The notes under the pieces are model-generated. The model was not told the origin of the DNA and did no database searches. It saw only the letters and a list, made by a program, of their open reading frames with translations. The position numbers and the translations under genes were made by a program. From Cladosporium sp. IMV 00045 (Eukaryota > Ascomycota > Dothideomycetes > Cladosporiales > Cladosporiaceae), in contig MSJI02000957.1 in the NCBI GenBank assembly GCA_001931905.2, forward strand, positions 1 through 25,470: DNA of 25,470 bases, in the 5' to 3' direction. This document shows positions 10,901 to 18,100 of the stretch, piece after piece (the stretch's first letter is position 1; each line of letters starts with the position of its first letter).

Positions 10901-13900
10901 GCAGAGCGACTGGCGGATCTTATTCATGCGCCCAACATGGATGATTTCATCAAGGAACTGCAATACAATGGTCACACGAATTGGAGCCCTCACGATCAGC
11001 CAGAATCTTTGTTGATGGAGATTGAAAGTGGAATCATCATTCGCGATGTTCAAACAGACATCGGCAGGCAGATGCAGCAGCCAAGCTGTTGCGGCAATGC
11101 TGTCATGCAGTTGAACATGGGAGAGGGCAAGTCCAGCGTCATCGCCCCGATGGTCGCTGTCAATCTAGCAGACGGCCACCGGCTGGTGCGCGTGGTTGTA
11201 GGAAAACCGCAGTCCAAGCAGATGGCTCAAATGCTTGTCTCCAAGCTTGGAGGTCTAGCCGACCGCCGGATCTACCACTTGCCTTTTTCGAGGGCGTTGG
11301 CTCTGGACAGGGGAGCCGCCAAGATCGTCGATGACTTGTTGCATGAGTGTGTGGCGAATCGAGGCACCTTACTGGTGCAGCCAGAGCACCTCCTATCCTT
11401 CAAACTCATGGCTCCCGAATGCTATATCTCTGGCAATGAGGAGACCGGTCATCAGCTCATGAGGACTCAAGATTTCTTGAGTCAGTATGCTCGCGATATC
11501 GTTGATGAGAGCGACGAGAATTTCAGTGTTCGATTCGAGCTCATATACACAATGGGCACGCAGAATTCGATTGAGATGAGCCCGGATCGCTGGTATATCA
11601 TCCAGCAGGTGTTTGAAGTGATTAGAAGAATCGCACCGATGGTTGCCGAACAGGAGCCCGATTCACTCGAGGTTCATCCAGTTCGAGCTGGTGAGTTTCC
11701 ACGCGTCCGCATCCTCGGCACAGCTAGCGGTTCCACATTGGTGAGCCGAGTGGCCAAGGAGATATGTGAGAGTGGGCTGAACGGTCTACAAGTATCTCGA
11801 CAGTCCGAGAAGGTTCGCAAAGCCGTGTACAGTTACATCACAAAACCTGCACTGAGCGAGAATGAAATCAGCGCGGTCGAGGATGGGGTCTTTTGGACAG
11901 ACACAACAAAAGCTCCACTACTACTCCTAAGAGGTATTTTTGCCGGAGGAGTCTTGCTCTTCTGCCTTTGTCAGAAGCGTTGGCGCGTGAACTATGGTCT
12001 TGCATCGCGAACACCATCTACAAGATTGGCCGTCCCGTATCGCGCGAAAGATAGTCCGAGCCTTCGATCAGAGTTCAGCCACCCGGACGTGGTCCTGTTG
12101 TTGACATCACTATGTCACTACTATCAAGGACTGGATGATGAGGACCTTTTCACGGCTCTGACACATCTCATTGACTCGGACCAAGCCGACATCGAATATC
12201 AGACCTGGGTGAACGATGCCTTCCAATTGCCATACTACTTCAGGCAGCTTCAAGGTGTCAATCTCAAAGACCGCCCTCAATGCGTGGAAGATCTGTTCCC
12301 AGCACTACGGCGTGGCAAGGGTACGATAGACTACTTCTTGTCCCACATCGTATTTCCCAAAGAGATGATGGAGTTCACCCATAAGCTCTCGGCTTCAGGA
12401 TGGGACATCGGCAAGCAAAGGAACGAACTGATGACAGGGTTTTCGGGCACCAACGACTCAAGGTACTTACTCCCTATGGACGTCGAACAGGTTGATCTAC
12501 ACCAGCAAAAGCACACAAATGCCATGGTTCTTGAGTATCTTCTGCAAGACGGCAACTCTGTGGAACTACTGAAACCCAACAACAAAAATTCTACGGACGC
12601 GGATTTCTTGCTTTTATCCATCGTACAGCTTCAATGGGAAGTCCAGGTGATCCTCGATGTTGGTGCTCAGATCCTCGAGCTCACCAATTTGGAGGTGGCT
12701 ACCTCATGGCTTAAGTTGTCACAGACAGACAAGGAAGCGGTGGTGTTTGTCAACACCCAAGATGAGCTCTGCGTTGTTGACCGTGAGGGCCGCATTGATC
12801 TGTTGCATGTGTCGTCGTTCGAAAGCCGATTGGACTCTTGTCTTGTATTTCTCGACGAGAGTCACACGCGTGGAATTGACATTAAACTTCCTGCTCACTA
12901 CAGGGCCGCGGTGACTCTCGGCGCCAATCTCACCAAGGATCGTCTTGTTCAGGCATGCATGCGGATGAGGAGACTTGGACACGGTCAGACGGTCGCATTT
13001 TGTGTTCCACCTGAGATACAGGACAGGATAAGGAGCATGGATTGCAATCCCGGTAACGAGATTGAGGTGTCCGATGTGATCCTTTGGTCTATATCAGAGA
13101 CGCACAGAGAGATGCATCGAAATGTTCCTCTATGGGCCGCACAAGGTGAACGGTTCATACGACAACAAGACTTGTGGCAACAGATAACGGAGAACGGCGA
13201 GACATCACTTAACGAATCCCATGCGACACACTTCCTGGAGGAAGAGTCTCAAACACTTGAACAGCGCTATCGGCCACAACGCAATTCGAACAAGCCGGTT
13301 GATGCTCCCCCAGCAAACGGGCTTCAAACGACTTCGAGGGCCATCGTGGATCGCTGTCGCGAATTTGGCCAGCTCAATTTCGGCTCAAGCGTTTTACATG
13401 AAGAGCAAGAGCGCGAGCTGTCCCCAGAGATTGAACACGAGAGGCAAGTTCAGAGGCCGCCGCCGGCACAACCTGCTGTGCATTACCTACACCCCGACGT
13501 AAAACGTTTCGCATTGGGTGACACCATTCCAAGTTCTTCGAAAGGTTACATGGCCGCTTTTGAGTCACTGGCTCGTCTGAGCATCGCACGTCAAATCGAT
13601 TTATCACAACTTGCGGCAGAAGGAAAACTTTTGGTATCCGCCGACTTCGCCACTACGATTACGCGGTCCGACATCCTCGGTACAAGTGACGCATTTCAGC
13701 GACATGTCAGCTGGATAATCACAAGATATACTTACGACGACGGAAAGATTCAGTCATTCATGGCAATCAGTCCGTATGAGGCTAATCTCCTGCATGTGTG
13801 CATGGAAGATTCGGCAAATGCATTGCACGCATACAAACCGCGTACGAACCAAGGTTATACCGCACTTGATGATCTAGCGCTCTATACCGTTTCAGCCAGC

Positions 13901-14311
13901 AGATCGCCACCGGCCATTCCACGAGCACTGACAACACAGCTGAGTCTATTCGCTGGTCAGCTCTACATGAGCTCTTACGCCGACTATCTCGATACCTGCC
14001 GATTTCTTGGTATTTCTTCGTGTAGACTTACAAGCGAGATGGAGCATGATGGTTGGCAAGTGGACGCAGACGGCTTCATACTTCGTGATGCGCAAGGTCA
14101 GCCGGGTGGAGAGTCTAATATGAGGAGCAGTCCAGTGAGTTTCCTCAAAGTCTTCCTGTCGAAAATCAGACGTAATGGCGAAGGAATTGAAAAAACGCAA
14201 ATGGGAAGTCTGCTGGATGGCAAATTGTTGGAAAGTCTCGAGTGGGAGGGTCAACGCCAAGACGATGAGCGCATCTGGTGGTCAGGTTATGTGACAATTT
14301 CCTCGACTTGA
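4916..14311 (+). CDS. Giant DUF6606-DUF3638-DUF3645 protein with a helicase-like ATPase core (3131 aa)
   Basis: One uninterrupted 9.4-kb exon with A at -3 of the ATG. Residues 12-278 fit DUF6606, opening with IFHHVFLPPQLPQE. About 2000-2275 fits DUF3638: LNMGEGKSSVIAP (P-loop, Lys2072), LLVQPEHLLSFKLM, DIVDESDE (acidic motif at 2197-2201) and ILGTASGS (2266-2273). About 2345-2385 fits DUF3645: LLFCLCQKRWRVNYGL then LAVPYRAKDSP and EFSHPDV. DESHTRGIDIKLP (2648-2660) and LVQACMRMRRLGHGQ (2677-2691) look like helicase motifs V and VI. The order I, II, III, V, VI suggests an SF2/SecA-like motor spread over some 600 residues. The first 2000 residues beyond DUF6606 are helical and unrecognised. Domain family membership is confident; the helicase reading is inference; substrate and process are unknown. 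Size is normal for this fungal family. It lies between two CCCH-bearing genes in the same orientation. Confidence 0.9.
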   Translation: MQAKIEKDKLQRIFHHVFLPPQLPQEADDTSDSSLLLAMIAAMRAIEDILPGSLAIKYAVVALENLQAVNSLSGCATSEHVLSQRLLTLGEGHTIPVHIRSQNAAIVVTRQRGNLVFEEFELSPRNEAVMGTRGRLVRDFPGLAVEIDLGTTDMANFIPAVANMLSTMCQQPVPGMQPQSKKARGHHEEIRDTAHPAAISELLFGFLRGFGNLISVSAISKNTREEVLWKDAEVPWRRCPMWLLIRVVLQLTLERSPDGSRLLYKETMVFFMGQILQSSLEGNLAPEILHTMNAKIVRRMCKLYSMTEHNKEKAVNQLLIKPAEIILEKAAKILSDQWEDTQQQHSRKLDLGSLVNLSCETDTLVSLPLLDRHIENIHSRKQGRGPVEFSPSSDLVVFNSNILPQVSGFESKDCTYTTANLQQLEHWIGCNIDSWTLSNTREGSCAKLHELMTEYHSLVGRHYCDNPEAISMMILTIMELWVACDKIATEIDPRLTDYDPGVPLDILQSLLIPLHQQMERLKLIEEHLQRRRDLSRYKQAQKLFDMTTPQGYANRYFDGSAAHQDLLRAIVRQAEDSRQAKLTELRAAKDEYRRLNALYTRASCAYVTVVVDDWMDPPETVQRHRNDCAKCSYREQRDDLKVSVHEWPLPENDLEAQVVVFELDVPDWFAFWRDFRFHLLQDVLRGDREELSTPHCYRLSQSDPHLSNSQYRGSKTHRIDLLSECKPFIVSHYRSKRVNSALQTSEVCVANGLRYQYYDAGSRRYVGILHHPETVARMCTYELPNKHLQRYVFRPSCSPDGPPPNHVIASQDICPTDMSLEEYKELASIPLGHHIQWANMILQLAMPSVDFKKEVTTLVFLQCIYQTGPPNDTVLREAHEFFSDDAKVKSLIDQTEAAIGRVKQNWESAQALGLFATILRRALSLNTSSVGRCLTLLAQIRMIALGWLGHLRDRAYAAFSHEVRMAFVQKSVEIAMVCVGTFDVDDMHLETMLGSTAGTSSLVQCSIIVQQGRNTNAQQGQVSLLPHLRHQRTLHRSHEMLVRYQSGLDDAVAKSWSAYAPGRTGWMSVSDITRNWLTTTTATGLKVHYNSLDGEILVNGLPLDQPPKSYREQRLYSILFGQAVVEVMPGSSPGFDFSTKRCFQSCVVQLGMHDSDGYAGDRLVVRTANANDSDSGHGVSETIPRHLMANMFPESFLDDYVHWYNHGSGKIEFRPLEKSWISDVATNWILAKDKNSRDWRLSKGPDAVIGMQKATSTVVADILRPLMRRRGIHCVSQSSIGQLLVTIPALRLNFHLRNGSSLLRSKEFRGMVVDYLQTIGTLVGFRNKILLKSATGKQLLLVKESTVSYVKDRGHIAVSVDDISTARVHALRVDPQLGRLIDNGDLQCKLYLAYIHALTSSFLPDPFLGVTGTEQSLSILRSAAVRSFSQLSQPNVDILGHIARLSHRHQFYPIHERVMQSVSWDSQLSPLAQHSGLRVEVHEIFQQAQRIGFLYPDIELEFPRLPQLDEHLRDRDIIRDSCFRVSGFGAENHTVKYDALYRPRDRNINSERAKKAMHISGLMHRIGDDTNWEVPTIDDLWRRMSAFPDIEGVETRAYTDELRYDAVYLDEGLDFILARLPSICNTLEASQNVGLRDYTLMGWFAGLAFPLDDADCRMVQIFVMFSKSRSIAGIPLPIVRRFHIQEGRRYSTAELKRIVQANTRRVKKCPEYHLQRWRNEKHTSYLNRRDQAWQCASQSAVNNFIAMLEVQWPCEHLVLRPTTNASTYIDVGGAMDAARTQFKAWHDNCLLYDSLEHVVRGMNLLTHREIGIGHVVALSATRAPSLSGHITVQHLFSVRAPRLLAFEESKKLRPAKTEKTHAGLGTFRLHSLIQIMRDSHGGSEYEKKYASDLQTSLEALLTHGKHSFIGIGATSKEVGQYLKDCKDYVACVYGTMITSVSSSPPASIAQKVQQYPRISPTLLLRQLSCTHWSNLPNSWRETIIAYGIAITALQRAERLADLIHAPNMDDFIKELQYNGHTNWSPHDQPESLLMEIESGIIIRDVQTDIGRQMQQPSCCGNAVMQLNMGEGKSSVIAPMVAVNLADGHRLVRVVVGKPQSKQMAQMLVSKLGGLADRRIYHLPFSRALALDRGAAKIVDDLLHECVANRGTLLVQPEHLLSFKLMAPECYISGNEETGHQLMRTQDFLSQYARDIVDESDENFSVRFELIYTMGTQNSIEMSPDRWYIIQQVFEVIRRIAPMVAEQEPDSLEVHPVRAGEFPRVRILGTASGSTLVSRVAKEICESGLNGLQVSRQSEKVRKAVYSYITKPALSENEISAVEDGVFWTDTTKAPLLLLRGIFAGGVLLFCLCQKRWRVNYGLASRTPSTRLAVPYRAKDSPSLRSEFSHPDVVLLLTSLCHYYQGLDDEDLFTALTHLIDSDQADIEYQTWVNDAFQLPYYFRQLQGVNLKDRPQCVEDLFPALRRGKGTIDYFLSHIVFPKEMMEFTHKLSASGWDIGKQRNELMTGFSGTNDSRYLLPMDVEQVDLHQQKHTNAMVLEYLLQDGNSVELLKPNNKNSTDADFLLLSIVQLQWEVQVILDVGAQILELTNLEVATSWLKLSQTDKEAVVFVNTQDELCVVDREGRIDLLHVSSFESRLDSCLVFLDESHTRGIDIKLPAHYRAAVTLGANLTKDRLVQACMRMRRLGHGQTVAFCVPPEIQDRIRSMDCNPGNEIEVSDVILWSISETHREMHRNVPLWAAQGERFIRQQDLWQQITENGETSLNESHATHFLEEESQTLEQRYRPQRNSNKPVDAPPANGLQTTSRAIVDRCREFGQLNFGSSVLHEEQERELSPEIEHERQVQRPPPAQPAVHYLHPDVKRFALGDTIPSSSKGYMAAFESLARLSIARQIDLSQLAAEGKLLVSADFATTITRSDILGTSDAFQRHVSWIITRYTYDDGKIQSFMAISPYEANLLHVCMEDSANALHAYKPRTNQGYTALDDLALYTVSASRSPPAIPRALTTQLSLFAGQLYMSSYADYLDTCRFLGISSCRLTSEMEHDGWQVDADGFILRDAQGQPGGESNMRSSPVSFLKVFLSKIRRNGEGIEKTQMGSLLDGKLLESLEWEGQRQDDERIWWSGYVTISST

Positions 14312-15161
14312 GTGGTCGTAAATTGCCAGTAGCGAGTTCCTATTCCCGAATGATCTGAACAAAATGCGTCAAGAGGATGAGATAGTCTTTCTTCAGCTGC
14401 CTCAGAGTTAAAGCTCCGTGACTCCAACAACTTTAGAACTAGTCTACTTGATGATTGATTCATATACACATCCTGTTAACATGCACCATGCATGGAACAT
14501 ATGTACGTCCAAACAAGCTGAGTGATAAAGCGCTGTCATATGCATGAAGCTCGCTGTCAGCACAGGAGGCTTGCTGCGGGGAGGACCTGCACCTGTCCAA
14601 AAAGTGATCTCACTCGACACACAACAACGAACGCAAGAACACAGGCCGGTTCTAGTGGCACTCTCCACGTTTGCCGGAAACCACATAGCTGAAACGTGGT
14701 GCGCGCTTATCTAGACTTCAATTCGGCGTGACTGCCAGCGACAGTTGAATCAGTGGACTTCGTCAAATATTGGCGTACCTTAAGTACACGCAAACCTGGC
14801 TCGACAATAACACGAGACCAGGAAAATGATCAGTGACGACGGGGGGCAGTTTCACTGGTACTCTCGCGTGTTCGTGCATAAACACCGTGATAGCTTGGTG
14901 CCATGAGCTTCGGTCGAGAAGTCAACCACATGCATACTGCAGGGATGCCGGATTGCTGCGCCGCCAAGTGAACGCAACTTCGAAGTCATCTACGATTGAA
15001 CGCTAGTGGCCGCTCATGCTGCTGTACTATGTAACTAGCTTGTCATTAGTGGCGACAGCATATCTACTTGCTCCCCAATCTCCCACCAACACAACTGCTT
15101 TCCTTCACACGCTTTTTCTATCGAACCAACTTGAAGAACATAGGACCAATCTCATGCTAGT
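14312..15161. other. Intergenic region between the giant and ZNFX1-like genes
   Basis: This 850-bp stretch has no supportable gene. A 10-bp palindrome CCATGCATGG lies near 14487. Close to the next ATG the strand becomes pyrimidine-rich (about 15070-15120), a common feature of fungal promoters. A frame opening at 15016 overlaps the next gene out of phase and shows no family signal. Confidence 0.5.
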
Positions 15162-18100
15162 ATGGCGATACAGAACCAACGATGTCGGTACTTCCAAAGC
15201 GGCACTTGTCGGTTTGGCAGAGCATGCAAATACAGTCATGAAGAAGCACCAAAGAAACTCTGTCACGAATTCGCAAAGGGAGAGTGTCGCCGTGGCCCCG
15301 AATGCAGATTCTCACACGACAATCCTATCGTGCAGACAAGCAGCGCCATCCAGGATCATAGAGCCCAAAGCGGTCGGCCTTCTTCGGCGTATGATCAGTT
15401 TGTACGGTGGCGATTTGACGTCAAGAAAGAGAAACGGGACATCCAAAGGGCGCAGCCATTTGGAAGAGCATTTCCGTGCTTCATACAACAAGCACTGACA
15501 CTTGTCAACAACATCGATACTGTGCAGGAAGTTATCACAACTCTGTCAAGCGAAGGAGGGCTCGCTCGTCTGGGCGAAATGCTGAACCGAAACTGGAACG
15601 ACTTGATCGATGATGCGCTACAAGTGGTCTTCAAAGAGCAACTTGTTCCCTTCATGCGCATCGTCGCACACGAGACCGTACTATCCTCTTCGGTCCTGGA
15701 AACACGGCACGCCACATTACTCAACTACCTTTACGGAGTGAACGGTCTTCGCTCAGTATCGGTCTTTGGAGCGGTCATTCGCGGTTTGACGTACGATGAT
15801 GAACAGGCCGCAGCCGACTTTGAGCCATGTTTGATTGCACTATCCGCAATGCTGGAGGCCAATACTACTGCACAGGTCAATGACGATTTGCGCGCTGTCG
15901 TAGAGACTATCATTGCGCTTGCGGTCGATCACGCGCTGAGTGGCAACTCTCTGAAATACCACAGAAAGATGTGCCTGCGCTTGGGTTTAGGTGGAAGCAT
16001 CAAGGTTGTGGAAAACAAGAAGCAAGATGAGACACATAAACCAAGACCCACGTTCGAGCTATCGGCAGATCAGCCAGGTGATCTGTCTGAGCAAGGTGCC
16101 CGTCACGACAATGACTTCGAAAATATCGAAGACATCCAGATTCTGCCCACGTTAGGGGAAATTTTGGGCGACCGCGCAGAATATTTACCAGGGAGCAATC
16201 CTTCGACATGGCATTTACCAGGCGTAATCGGTCTCTTGGACAGACAATTCCGCCTGATCCGTGAGGATACCGTCGGACAGCTACGTGACGCGGCGAAAGT
16301 TGAACTCGATCGTATCCACGATCACCGAGTGAAGAGCATGGTCACCAAGCAATCTGGGGCTCGGACTCACAGTTATCACCATGTCCGGCTTGTTGATGCT
16401 GAGTTCGACGAGCGTAAAGGGATGCTCTGTGTCCTCCAGTTTTCCCAACCTCACGAACTTGACGACAAGACCGCAGCCCAGCGACAGGAGTGGTGGGATG
16501 AATCCAAGAGACTTGGTCCGGAAGCCTTGATCATGTTGCTCGGATCCGATCAAGTAGCCGTCTTCTTGACTGTAGCTACTACCGCACTTCCTACTGGATC
16601 GGAGTTGAATATCACGAAGACGGAGAGTCCCATTGAGAAGCGTTATCCACGTTCTGGAGATGGCAATGTCGCGTATGCCGTTGTGCAGCTGGCGAACCAT
16701 ACTGAAGCAGACATTGAAACCGTGCTCTTTCGGTTCGGTCTCGGTCACGGGCAGTCAGGTGCTGAGCTTTCATTCTCACTGTTGGAGTTCCCAGGAGTGC
16801 TGTTGCCAGCATTTCAACACACCCTTGTTGCCTTGCAGCAGATGACCCAGTCGAGAGACTTGCCATTTCCCGAGCTACTCGCACCAACTGAAGATGCCAA
16901 GCAAGGCAAGAGATTCGGCAAACCGGCTTACACGAAAAAGCGAAACTTTCGCTACAACCTATCGACTCTGTCTTCCGAAGGTCAGAAATTAGAGCTGGAC
17001 GTTGACTGCCCCATGGATGCAAGTACGCTCAGCAACCAGACAAATCTCGACAACGCGCAGGCCCAGGCCTTGATATCGACCTTATCTCAGTCGATGGCAC
17101 TGATCCAGGGGCCTCCCGGTACGGGGAAAAGCTACACTGGTGTAGCATTGATGAAAGTTCTCATGGCGAACAAAGCAACTGCAAGTCTAGGTCCGGTTCT
17201 CTGCGTCACCTTCACGAACCATGCGCTTGATCAAATTATCGAGCATCTGGTGGACGCTAGCGTGAAACAAATTATCCGTATCGGCTCACGCTCTAAGAGT
17301 GAGCGTTTGATCCCCCTGAATCTCCGAACTGTTGCGCGAAACGAAAGTCTCACGAAGCTGGAGAAGAGAGAACGCTGGCAATGCAAGAGCGAGCTTGAGC
17401 GGTACGGAAGGTCTATGAACAACAATCTCACTCAGCTACGTAATGCGTATTCCGAGTCATCGATGCTGTCATTCCTCGAGAAGGAATATCCAGCGTACCA
17501 TTCTCAGCTCTCCGAGCCTGAGATTGACGCAAGTGGATTTCGAGTAGTGAAGTCGAAAAAAGCGGCCAGAGGCCTAGCGGCGTGGCTTCAAGGTAGTCTG
17601 CAGTCGCCGTCAACGCCTCAAAAGGGTGGCAGCATCGACATTTTTTCACTCACGAAAGTACAGCGACAACGATTGCACATGACATGGAAAGAAGCTATTG
17701 CCGAACCCATCCAGAGGTCTCTGCTTGCAAACCACAAGGCGTATGGAGATGCGAAGGCCAGATTCGATCAAATCCGTGCTGAAGTTGATCTTCGCGTACT
17801 CAGCAATGCGAATGTCATCGGTGTCACGACTTCGGGACTGGCACGTAACCTCAATCTCCTACGCAGGCTCAACAGTAAAGTACTGCTCGTAGAAGAGGCA
17901 GGCGAGGTCTTGGAAGCACACATGCTGACAGCGCTGCTTCCTTCCATCGAGCATGCGATACTGATCGGTGACCATCAACAGCTGAGGCCTAAGGCGCAAA
18001 ACTACGAATTATCATGCGAGAATCCGCAATCGCAGATCAAGTTGAATGTTTCACTCTTCGAGCGTCTTGTGAGCCCGGAGGGTGGTGAAGATTCGGCCGT

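Noticed and set aside
15016..15498. 160-codon plus-strand frame overlapping the start of the ZNFX1-like gene
   Set aside because: It is out of phase with the CCCH fingers, has no motif, and is explained as a shadow plus promoter sequence.
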